DNA from: Occallatibacter riparius
GTDB taxonomy: Bacteria; Acidobacteriota; Terriglobia; Terriglobales; Acidobacteriaceae
Assembly: GCF_025264625.1 (NCBI RefSeq)
Contig: NZ_CP093313.1
Location: forward strand, 1 to 64,000
Direction: 5' to 3'
DNA: 64,000 nucleotides
Below, piece after piece: positions 1 through 8,044 of this stretch (within the stretch, counting starts at the first letter, position 1; each line of letters opens with the position of its first letter). The notes beneath the pieces are model-generated. The model made no database searches. It saw only the letters and a program-made list of their open reading frames with translations, and was not told the origin of the DNA. A program made the translations under genes and the position numbers.

Positions 1-45
1 GCAAAGTCCGCATGACGGAACGAACAGAGCGGGCGAATCAGCAGT

Positions 46-80
46 CGGAAAACGGCAAAACCTGCGAAAGCTGTTTTCCG
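46..80 (-). terminator. Hairpin downstream of the kinase gene, terminator-like
   Basis: CGGAAAACGGC (46-56) pairs with GCTGTTTTCCG (70-80), giving an 11-bp stem with one G-T wobble and a 13-nt loop. It lies about 33 nt beyond the stop of the minus-strand kinase gene. No run of T follows the stem on the minus strand, so it may be a 3'-end-stabilising hairpin rather than a true intrinsic terminator. Confidence 0.4.
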
Positions 81-81
81 G

Positions 82-108
82 TTCCCTATTCCCTATTCCC
101 TATTCCCT
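82..108. repeat. Heptanucleotide tandem repeat (TTCCCTA)n
   Basis: Three perfect TTCCCTA units (82-102) are followed by a partial fourth (TTCCCT). The array ends four bases before the stop codon of the kinase gene at 113. Seven-base units are prone to slippage. Because the array lies just outside the coding sequence, length change would alter the 3' end of the mRNA and not the protein. Confidence 0.9.
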
Positions 109-112
109 GCTT

Positions 113-2044
113 TTAGAACATCGCATCCGAGCGTTCGCTGAGGCTGATCCTCGCGCTGCGATCTAGCGCGCCGGCGCCCGGAACGGGCAGCGGCCGAACA
201 TCCGTGCTGAGAACTACGCGCTTGCCGGGAGTCAGATCGGCGCTCACGCTGTTCGACGCAACAATACCGGCCCCGGCCGTTGCAGTAATCCGAAGCTGAT
301 GCCGTCCCGTCGGGATCACAAACCCGGTGTAATTGCTCTGGCTCGACGGCGTCCCGCTCCAGTAAGGCCGGCCATCCACGTCGAGCGAAGTGGTCACGCT
401 TGAAGGAATCCCAATGAGTTCGAGGCGCAGGTGGCCGCTTCGGCTGGGATCCAGACCGTGCGGGTTGTACTCGGTTGTGGCAGTGCTGGCACCGAGCGTC
501 GGCCCCGAGGAAGGCGTGGCCGAGTGCGATTGCACCCTGCCGGTCGCTGCCTCTTCCATCGATTGCTGCACCTTGTCCTGAAGCATGTAACGCATCGCGA
601 AGATCGCTCCAATGGCGATCACGACCCAGACCAGGATGCTAAACCCGCGTTTCTTCGGGGCTTCCTCATCTTTGCCGATCTTGATCCCGCTGGTGGTCTT
701 GATCACCGGAGCAGCAATCGACGTCGTGTAGACCGTGGCCTTAGCAGGCGCAGACGCCGCAAGCGGCGCACCTGTCGTGGCACGCGGCGGCACAGACGAG
801 CTCATCGGTGGAGCCGAGCCATTTCCAGGCGCTTCGGTCGGGGTGCGGCCAACGGGTGGAGGAGTCGATCCGATCGAAGCTGCGGTTCGCGGAGGAGCAG
901 GCAGCGGCGCAGCAGGCGGCGCCACTGCTTGAGGCATGCGCGGTGTACCAAGCGGCTGGCCTGCTGGATATTGCACGGGTGGATACGAAGGTCCTGCACC
1001 AGCAGCTTGAGGATAGGCCTGCGAAGCAGGCTGCGGCGCCTTAGGATATCCTGCCGGAGGAATCGGTGGCGCAGAATAAGGCGGCTGCGGCGTTGGATTC
1101 GATACAAACGAACCACGAGGCGGGGTCTGGGCTACATCAACCGTCGCGTCGGAACGATAGCCCACGACAGTCACCTGGGCGGGATAAGACGCTGGCGCGG
1201 CAGTCTGTCCTGTGAACCGGACGGCAGCAAGTGCGGCTGCGAGCTCTTCTCCAGATTGGAAACGCTCCGCTGGATTCTTTGCCAGGCACTTCAGCATGAC
1301 CGCTTCAACCGCCGGCCCTATCGCCGGATTCAGCCGCGCCGGAGGAATGGGATCCGTGTGGACGATCTTGTAGGAAACGACAGTCAGGGTCTCACCCGCG
1401 AACGGCTGTTCTCCGCAAGCCATCCGGTACAGGATCACGCCCAGCGAAAAGAGGTCGGTGCGCCCGTCGATCGGCGCGCCGGTGAACTGCTCAGGTGGCA
1501 TGAAAGCGGGCGTTCCAAGAAGTTGGCCCGTGGTAGTGACCTCGCCCCCGGCAAGCTTGGCCACTCCAAAGTCGGTGATGCGGGGCCGCTCCGAACCGTA
1601 GACCTCGCGAGCGGTCATCAATATATTGGCTGGCTTGATGTCGCGATGAACAATGCCATTGCGGTGCGCATAGCCAAGCGCTTCGGCGATATGCTGGCCG
1701 ATCTCGCATACCTGGTCGATCGAGTAGCGGGTCCCCTGTTTAAGGCTGTCGGCGAGAGTCTGCCCCTGGACCAGTTCCATCACCAGGAACGGCACGCCAT
1801 CGTCCTCACCGGCGTCGAACACAGGGACAATGCCAGGATGCGCAAGGGCACCGGCGGCCCGCGCCTCGCGAAAGAATCGCTGACGATACTCGTTGGTCTG
1901 ATCGCTGGAAAGCGCTGCCGCGTGGATACACTTCAGCGCAACGGTGCGCCCCATGACCGGATCGTGCGCGCGATAGACCGCCCCCATTGCGCCGCGACCA
2001 AGTTCGCCGACGATTTCATAACGAGCTATCCTTTTGCGGTCCAT
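113..2044 (-). CDS. Membrane-anchored Ser/Thr protein kinase (PknB-like)
   Basis: A 643-residue Hanks-type kinase. The N-terminal cytoplasmic kinase domain (about residues 9-280) has the glycine loop GRGAMG, the ATP-binding Lys in VALK (K38), the catalytic loop HRDIKPAN, DFG and a GTPAFMPPEQ activation segment, so it should be active. A long Pro/Ala-rich linker follows (about 290-450), then one hydrophobic segment (LVWVVIAIGAIFAM, about 470-485). The extracytoplasmic tail of about 150 residues resembles PEGA-like beta domains (DVDGRPYWSGTP, IPTGRHQLRI). The start codon has only a weak Shine-Dalgarno match. It is the first of three minus-strand signalling genes; the next gene upstream carries an FHA domain, the phosphothreonine-binding module often paired with such kinases. 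The substrate is unknown. Confidence 0.93.
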   Translation of the reverse strand: MDRKRIARYEIVGELGRGAMGAVYRAHDPVMGRTVALKCIHAAALSSDQTNEYRQRFFREARAAGALAHPGIVPVFDAGEDDGVPFLVMELVQGQTLADSLKQGTRYSIDQVCEIGQHIAEALGYAHRNGIVHRDIKPANILMTAREVYGSERPRITDFGVAKLAGGEVTTTGQLLGTPAFMPPEQFTGAPIDGRTDLFSLGVILYRMACGEQPFAGETLTVVSYKIVHTDPIPPARLNPAIGPAVEAVMLKCLAKNPAERFQSGEELAAALAAVRFTGQTAAPASYPAQVTVVGYRSDATVDVAQTPPRGSFVSNPTPQPPYSAPPIPPAGYPKAPQPASQAYPQAAGAGPSYPPVQYPAGQPLGTPRMPQAVAPPAAPLPAPPRTAASIGSTPPPVGRTPTEAPGNGSAPPMSSSVPPRATTGAPLAASAPAKATVYTTSIAAPVIKTTSGIKIGKDEEAPKKRGFSILVWVVIAIGAIFAMRYMLQDKVQQSMEEAATGRVQSHSATPSSGPTLGASTATTEYNPHGLDPSRSGHLRLELIGIPSSVTTSLDVDGRPYWSGTPSSQSNYTGFVIPTGRHQLRITATAGAGIVASNSVSADLTPGKRVVLSTDVRPLPVPGAGALDRSARISLSERSDAMF

Positions 2045-2302
2045 GCGGTTTCCGGGTTAGGGGCGAGTTCAATCTAACATGCCCGGAGTTCTGGGGCCTA
2101 ATGCAGTTCCTGAGTCGCTGTATCCGGGACCCGATGCGATCAAGTCGACGCGACCTCAAGGAGCGGCGGCCCTGCACGCAATAGGCAAGGACACATTAAC
2201 TCAGGAAATGCCGTAGCCCGTTAGGACCCATGAAGGCGGTCACTAACCCCAAATCGCAGAAGGAATCCCGGCTGCCGACACCTCAATGGTGGCACAAATC
2301 CG

Positions 2303-3997
2303 CTATGCGGTAACCGGCGTGCGATAGCGCAGGATCAGCAGAGTTACGTCATCCGACGGTTCGGCGCCGCGCGTGAAGTCCTCCACGTGCTTGAAGATGG
2401 AGCTTTGCAGCTCCTCCACAGTCTTGCTGCTGCCGCCTGCAACGATCTCGCGCAGCTTCTTCAATTCAAGCATTTCGCCGTCAGGGGCCGTCGCTTCAGA
2501 AACTCCATCTGTAAACAGCACGAGCGTATCGCCCGGATCGAGACGCGTCTGTGCGGCTGTCACCTGCGCGTCTTCGAGTATCCCAATGGGAAGCGAGCCC
2601 TGCGCGTAGAGATCGGTAACCTCACCGTTCCGAATCAACAGGGGTGAAGGGTGCCCGGCGCGCATGTAGTCGAGGGTACCGTCGGTCGCCAGAATGCCGA
2701 AAAAGAGGGTCACATAGCGGCCCACCTGGGTGTGATCGCAGAGGAACCGGTTTACGTGGTTGAGCACCTTGACCGGATCAACGCCCAGAGTCATGCCGGA
2801 GAGCGCGCCCTGCAGCATAGTCGTAACGAGCGCCGCCCCGAGACCGTGTCCCGAAACGTCAGCGATGAGGAACGCGGTGCGGTCGCCCAGTGGGAAGACG
2901 TCGAAGTAGTCGCCGCCAACCGAGTGACAGGGGATCTGCTTTCCGGTCAGCTCGACGTGAGGAAAGTCGCGCAGCCCGTGGGGCAGCAGACCCTGTTGGA
3001 TCTGGTACCCGATCTCGAGTTCCTGCTCCATGCGCTGACGCTCGCGTTCGCGCTCCACCAGCCTCGCATTGTCGAGAATGCTGGCGGCCTCGCTGCCGAG
3101 CGCGGCCAGGATCTGGATATCGAGGGTGGAGAAGGCAGTCGGCCCGCGGGAGTCGAGGTAGATAGCGCCCAGCAACTGGTTGTCCGGCGAGGGGCTGGTC
3201 TCATGCGCGGTGGCGCGGGAAACCGGATAGAGCGGAATAGCGACAATCGCGCGCAGTTGCTGCGCCATGATGCTCTCTGCCGCCTGGAGATCGAGCCCGC
3301 CGATGCTCACGTCGTCGGTGATGATGGGCGAGCGGCGTTGAACCGCCTGGCGAAGTGCCGTCTGGCTGGGAGCGATGTTTTCAGGCGGCAGGTCTCGCTT
3401 GTCGGAGCTCCGCGCAACTCGCACTTTGAGCACGCCGTTTGCATCCGGCTCGATCAGCGCGGCCCGGTCGGCGCGGGTGAGCGAGATCGCGTGGTCCAGC
3501 ATGCTGCCCAGCACCGCATCCAGCGGCAGCGTCGAATGCAGAAGCGAAGTCGCCTCGAGGAGAAGATTGAGATTGCTGAGCCCGACTCCGCCTCCACCGC
3601 CGACGCGATTCACTGAAGAAGACATGCTGCCAATCCGGGTGAGCATGTTCTCGACCGAGTCTTCCTGATCTTTACTTGAGCGGAACGTGATGCGGTAGGA
3701 GTCGTCGAGGCCGAAGCCGATCACATCGCCATCGCGCAGATCTCGACGTTCAATGCGGATGCCGTTCACGAAGATGCCGTGGCGCTGCCCGCGGTCTTCT
3801 ATTCGGAAGACTCCGCGCTCCTCCACGATCGCCGCGCAGTTTCGCGAGATGCGGGGATCTTCGAGGACCAGATGATTCCCAGTCTCAGCTCCACGGCCAA
3901 GCAGGAAGGGATTGTGAGCAACGGGCACGAACTCTGGCATTTTGCCGGGCCGTGCTACTTCCAAAACTACTTCAGAAACAGACACAGGGGTGGACAT
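2303..3997 (-). CDS. FHA-GAF-SpoIIE/PP2C-type serine phosphatase
   Basis: A 564-residue cytoplasmic signalling protein. An FHA domain lies at about residues 25-100 (LLGRG, RISRNCA, NGIRI), a GAF domain at about 140-320, a short coiled linker (ERERQRMEQELEIGYQIQQ), and a C-terminal PP2C_SIG/SpoIIE phosphatase domain (GGDYFDVF, DVSGHGLGAALV, LFTDGVSEA, SDDVTLLILRY). The metal-binding aspartates expected of the family are present. The combination fits an RsbU/RsbP-like phosphatase whose FHA domain reads phosphothreonine, plausibly made by the kinase encoded 258 bp downstream. That pairing is inferred from position only. No anti-sigma/anti-anti-sigma genes are nearby. No clear ribosome-binding site precedes the ATG. 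Confidence 0.92.
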   Translation of the reverse strand: MSTPVSVSEVVLEVARPGKMPEFVPVAHNPFLLGRGAETGNHLVLEDPRISRNCAAIVEERGVFRIEDRGQRHGIFVNGIRIERRDLRDGDVIGFGLDDSYRITFRSSKDQEDSVENMLTRIGSMSSSVNRVGGGGGVGLSNLNLLLEATSLLHSTLPLDAVLGSMLDHAISLTRADRAALIEPDANGVLKVRVARSSDKRDLPPENIAPSQTALRQAVQRRSPIITDDVSIGGLDLQAAESIMAQQLRAIVAIPLYPVSRATAHETSPSPDNQLLGAIYLDSRGPTAFSTLDIQILAALGSEAASILDNARLVERERERQRMEQELEIGYQIQQGLLPHGLRDFPHVELTGKQIPCHSVGGDYFDVFPLGDRTAFLIADVSGHGLGAALVTTMLQGALSGMTLGVDPVKVLNHVNRFLCDHTQVGRYVTLFFGILATDGTLDYMRAGHPSPLLIRNGEVTDLYAQGSLPIGILEDAQVTAAQTRLDPGDTLVLFTDGVSEATAPDGEMLELKKLREIVAGGSSKTVEELQSSIFKHVEDFTRGAEPSDDVTLLILRYRTPVTA

Positions 3998-4050
3998 GAG
4001 TAGAAAAGAAGATTATCACCGGCCCGCCTTGAATCCTGTAAATCTCAACT

Positions 4051-5535
4051 TCATTCAGTTTTCGGCTCTCCTGCGGCGAAGTCGAGAGACGGCGCCAGCA
4101 GGTTGTCAGAGATCCTCAGCGGAATGCACACGTCAATCCTGGTGCCACCCTGACCCCGAATGGAGAATTCACCGTCGAGACGCCGCGTGCGTTCGCGCAT
4201 GGCCAGCAACCCGAGCCCGGAGCGTGTCGCCGCCACATGAAAGCCGGCACCTCTATCCCAGAACGCCAGGCGTATTTCAGCACCGTTGCTGGTGAGTTCG
4301 ATCCAAGCCTCGCGCGAGCCGCTATGCTCAACCACGTTGCTTAGCGCCTCCTGCACAATGCGATAGAGGCAAAGTGCAATATCCGGAGGCAGAAACGCAG
4401 GCACACCTTCATGCTTGAACGCGACGTGGAGCCCATAGAGATGCAGCGACTGGCGGCAGAGCACTTCAATCGCCCAGGGCAGGCCGGTGTAGTCAAGACC
4501 CGAGGGATGGAGGCTCTGCGAGATGATCGCGATCCCTGAGGCGATGTCCTGGATCTTGGCGGAAATGGCCTGGAGTTCGCGCCCGCACTCATTGTGGAGG
4601 CTGCGGAAGAGGTGAGAGACCTCAAAGCTCACAGCGGCCACAGACTGGCCGAGGCTGTCGGTCAGCTCCGTAGAGATGCGGCGGCGCTCTTCATCCTGGG
4701 TTTTGATGAGCTGACCGCTTAGGTCCTGAAGCTCGATCTCCATCCGCTTTCGATCCGTGATGTCCATCGCGGCTGATAGAACGCAGGGTTCCCCGTCGAT
4801 GTCGATCGGTTCGGCATAGCCCATGGCAATGCAAACCCGGCCATCACGGGTCCGAAAGCGATATTCGCCGCTGACTCTCTGGCCGGCAAGGGCAGCCCTG
4901 GCGATCATCATCCTCTGTTCCGGATCGAGGCAGAGATTCATTTCCATTGGTGTGTGCCCGATCGCCTCGGCGCGCGCGTAGCCCGTGAGGTGCTCAAATG
5001 CGTCGTTCACCTCGAGATAGCGGTGATCTATCGCGCTCGAAATCATGACGGCCATAGGCGTCTGGCGAAATGCCTTGGAGCATTTCTCTTCAGCCTTGAG
5101 CTGCCGGTCCCGGGCGGCTTTGTACTCGCTGATGTCGTCGATGACGGCAATAAGCTGGGTTTGCCCCTGAGTCATTTCGTCGACCATCGGCGTGACCGAG
5201 AGCTTTGCCCAGAAGGCGCTGCCGTCCTTGCGCATGTAGCGTTTTTCGATCGAGTACGCCTGGATGTTGCCTTCGCGGAACTTAGCGAAAAGTTCAAGGC
5301 AGCCGGGCAGTTCCTCCGGCGGTATGAGAGCGCCGACATCCGCGGCAAGCAGCTCTTCGCGGGTGTAGCCAGTGAGGTCGCAGAGCCGCTGATTCACGTA
5401 GAGGTATCGGCCGTAGAGATCGTTGATGGCGATACCGGTGGGCACCTGCTCAAAGGCTGCGCGGAATGTGTCAGGGCACTGCACGGGGCTCGTTTCCTCC
5501 CCTGGGATTGTGAAGTTCACCCGTCCCGCGTTCAT
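4051..5535 (-). CDS. PAS-PAS histidine-kinase-like protein lacking the phospho-acceptor His
   Basis: A 494-residue soluble protein with two PAS domains (about 22-135 and 150-265), a HisKA_3-type dimerisation helix and a C-terminal HATPase domain. The ATPase boxes look intact: YRIVQEALSNVVEHS (N box), DRGAGF (G1) and GLGLLAMRER (G2). In NarL/DesK-type kinases the dimerisation motif is ERRRIxxELHDxxGQ. Here it reads ERRRISTELTDSLGQ, with Thr292 (codon at 4660-4662, minus strand) where the phosphorylated His should be. Canonical autophosphorylation is therefore not expected. It may be an ATP-binding pseudokinase, a heterodimer partner, or a naturally changed gene. No response regulator is adjacent. 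There are no membrane segments. Confidence 0.9.
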   Translation of the reverse strand: MNAGRVNFTIPGEETSPVQCPDTFRAAFEQVPTGIAINDLYGRYLYVNQRLCDLTGYTREELLAADVGALIPPEELPGCLELFAKFREGNIQAYSIEKRYMRKDGSAFWAKLSVTPMVDEMTQGQTQLIAVIDDISEYKAARDRQLKAEEKCSKAFRQTPMAVMISSAIDHRYLEVNDAFEHLTGYARAEAIGHTPMEMNLCLDPEQRMMIARAALAGQRVSGEYRFRTRDGRVCIAMGYAEPIDIDGEPCVLSAAMDITDRKRMEIELQDLSGQLIKTQDEERRRISTELTDSLGQSVAAVSFEVSHLFRSLHNECGRELQAISAKIQDIASGIAIISQSLHPSGLDYTGLPWAIEVLCRQSLHLYGLHVAFKHEGVPAFLPPDIALCLYRIVQEALSNVVEHSGSREAWIELTSNGAEIRLAFWDRGAGFHVAATRSGLGLLAMRERTRRLDGEFSIRGQGGTRIDVCIPLRISDNLLAPSLDFAAGEPKTE

Positions 5536-5679
5536 CTAGCGGTCTTCGACCGGGGCTTCAGATATTCACAAGATGAGAATCATCGTAATCCCTTGGTGAT
5601 GCGGTTTACAAAGGGATTCTGGGCGCACCTCGGGCGAGCGAAGAGTCACACGGTCAAAGTGCTTCAAGGATCAGGTCGC

Positions 5680-7890
5680 TTAGCTTTTCACCGGCTTACG
5701 GGCGAAGTAGTAGAGACTGTAGGCCAGCGCTGCGAAGGCGAGAACGCTGACGAAGCTGTTGTCGAGGAAGGTGTGGGGCACGTTGAGCACGTCGCGGTTG
5801 TCGTAGTAGGTGGCTTCCAGCGCCTTTAGCGCTACGCCCACCAGGCCTGCGATGCCACCGGCGGCGATCAGGCCCGAGGCGAAGAGAGACCCCGATGAGA
5901 TTTCGCTATCAGCATCGGATTCGCCGGCACGGCGTGCGGCACGATCGACAAGCCAGCGGACGACTCCGCCGCAGAAGATCGGCAACGTGGTTCCGATGGG
6001 CAGATAGAACCCGACGGCGAATGTCAGCGAGCGTATGCCCAGCAGTTCGACGGCTATGACTAGGCAGACGCCGAGAAGGACGATCCCCCACGGCAGCTTG
6101 CGGCTGAGGATGCCGTTGATGACAGTCGCCATCAGCCGTGCCTGCGGTGCCGGCGCCGACGGGCTACCGATGCCTTGCACCCATGACACTTCGATCTGCT
6201 TTGTGGTGGGTGAGTAGAGATATTTGCCGTCCTGGAGTTCCGTCGAGCCGATGGCGTTGAGAATGACGTACTCGGATTTCTGATGGTTGGTAGCCGTCTT
6301 CCCGTCCGCTCCAACGACGCGGATTTCGTTAGGCAGGTGCTTGTTGTCGGTCTGGATGGCCACGCCGGCGTGCGGGGCGTTGATGTCCCATGCTTTGCCG
6401 AGCGCGTGGAACTCCTGCAAGCCGGTGTTCATGAGGTTGAGGGTGACTCCGATGATGAGCGTTGAAACGACGACGCCAATCATGAGGGCGATCTGCTGGA
6501 GGCGGGGCGTGGCTCCAATAATGTAGCCAGTCTTGAGGTCCTGCGAGGTGTCGCCAGAGTTTGAGGCCGCGATGCAGACCACTCCACCAATGGTGATGGC
6601 GAGTGCACCGAATGCGGGTGCGGTCCAGCCCTGGACAAGGAAGACGGCGGCGGTGGCCATGAGGGTGGCGATCGTCATGCCGGAGACCGGCGAGGCCGAG
6701 GAGCCGACGAGGCCGACGATGCGGGAGCTGACGGTGACGAAGAGGAATCCGAAGACGACCACGAGCAACGAGGCGGCGAGGTTAGCGGCCCATCCGACGA
6801 AGGCACCGGGAACAGGCTTGAACTCCAGAAACAGGAACATGCAGGCAACGATGAGCAGCGATCCGATGAGAACGACTGACATGGAAAGATCGTTCTCCGT
6901 GCGGACCGGCTTGGCTTGCGCGACCGCCGAACCTCCGCGCATGGACCTGACGCCTTCCGTGAGCGCGGACCAGATCGTGGGAACGGTCTTGAGCAGTGTG
7001 ATGAGCCCGGCGGCCGCCACTGCTCCCGCGCCCATTGGCTTGATGTAGGCGGCCCAGAGGTCGCTGGGACCCATCTGCGCGATCGGAACCTGGCCGGGAT
7101 AGATCGGCCCGGGCAGAGCCTTTCCGAAGAAGTAGATGAGTGGCATGACTACCAGCCAAGAGAAAACGCCTCCGGCGAAGATGACGCCGGCGACGCGCGA
7201 ACCGATGATGTAGCCGACGCCGAGGTATTCCGAGGTTGCGTCGGCATTAATGGCTCCGCCTTTCAGTACGTGCTGGTCGCCGAAGTCGGGCGAGTAGCCG
7301 GGGGATCCCGGCCATACGGCGAGCAGATTTTTGTTCGCGAGGAAGGTGTAGACACCGCCCAGTCCGAGACCGAGGAAGACGCGCGATGCCAGGGAGCCGC
7401 CTTTTTCGCCTGCGATCAGCACGTCAGCGCAGGCGGTGCCTTCGGGATACGGGAGAGCGCCGTGTTCCTTGACGATGAGCTGACGGCGCAGCGGGATCAT
7501 GAAGAGGACGCCCAGCCATCCGCCGATGAGGGCGAGCATGAAGATGCGCGCGTACTCGAGCTCGAAGCCGAGGAAGACGAGAGCAGGCAGAGTGAAGATA
7601 ACGCCCGAGGCGATGGACTGGCCGGCGTTTCCGGTGGTTTGGACGATGTTGTTTTCGAGGATGGAAGCACGGCCCAGAACGCGCAGGATGGAAATCGAGA
7701 GCACCGAAATGGGAATGGATGCTGCGACGGTGAGGCCGGCGCGGAGGCCCACGTAGACAGTGACTGCTCCGAAGATGATGCCGAAGATGCAGCCGATGAC
7801 GATGGCGCGGATGGTGAACTCGGGCGGCTTGTGATCGGGGGAGATAAAAGGACGGAAAGCCGGCTGCTGGATTTCAACTGCTTCGGGCAT
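5680..7890 (-). CDS. OPT family oligopeptide transporter
   Basis: A 736-residue polytopic membrane protein of the OPT superfamily, which imports peptides or metal-chelate compounds with protons. Many hydrophobic segments run through the whole length, starting at FTIRAIVIGCIFGIIFGAVTVYVGLRAGLT-like sequence and including the NAGQSIASG and PEGTACADVL loops typical of bacterial OPT proteins. The start was placed at 7890 (MPEAVEIQQ) because GGAG sits six bases before it; the reading frame stays open upstream to 7986 but without family-like sequence. A soluble loop rich in polar residues lies in the second half. It appears monocistronic. The substrate cannot be read from sequence. Confidence 0.93.
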   Translation of the reverse strand: MPEAVEIQQPAFRPFISPDHKPPEFTIRAIVIGCIFGIIFGAVTVYVGLRAGLTVAASIPISVLSISILRVLGRASILENNIVQTTGNAGQSIASGVIFTLPALVFLGFELEYARIFMLALIGGWLGVLFMIPLRRQLIVKEHGALPYPEGTACADVLIAGEKGGSLASRVFLGLGLGGVYTFLANKNLLAVWPGSPGYSPDFGDQHVLKGGAINADATSEYLGVGYIIGSRVAGVIFAGGVFSWLVVMPLIYFFGKALPGPIYPGQVPIAQMGPSDLWAAYIKPMGAGAVAAAGLITLLKTVPTIWSALTEGVRSMRGGSAVAQAKPVRTENDLSMSVVLIGSLLIVACMFLFLEFKPVPGAFVGWAANLAASLLVVVFGFLFVTVSSRIVGLVGSSASPVSGMTIATLMATAAVFLVQGWTAPAFGALAITIGGVVCIAASNSGDTSQDLKTGYIIGATPRLQQIALMIGVVVSTLIIGVTLNLMNTGLQEFHALGKAWDINAPHAGVAIQTDNKHLPNEIRVVGADGKTATNHQKSEYVILNAIGSTELQDGKYLYSPTTKQIEVSWVQGIGSPSAPAPQARLMATVINGILSRKLPWGIVLLGVCLVIAVELLGIRSLTFAVGFYLPIGTTLPIFCGGVVRWLVDRAARRAGESDADSEISSGSLFASGLIAAGGIAGLVGVALKALEATYYDNRDVLNVPHTFLDNSFVSVLAFAALAYSLYYFARKPVKS

Positions 7891-8044
7891 GTGTGTCTCC
7901 AAGGCGCTCGCGTTACGGTCTCGGGGCGATTTCCTGAAAGGGGAGTGTAGCAGTTCGAAGTACAGGAATTCGAGGGTGGAGATCACCGGAGTTCGTAGGG
8001 TGTGCTCAGGTCGAGCCCCCGCTGTGCATCTATTCAGTGCGATT

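Noticed and set aside
431-2077. A 548-codon frame antisense to the Ser/Thr kinase
   Set aside because: Extremely Arg-rich and featureless; the minus strand has all kinase motifs.
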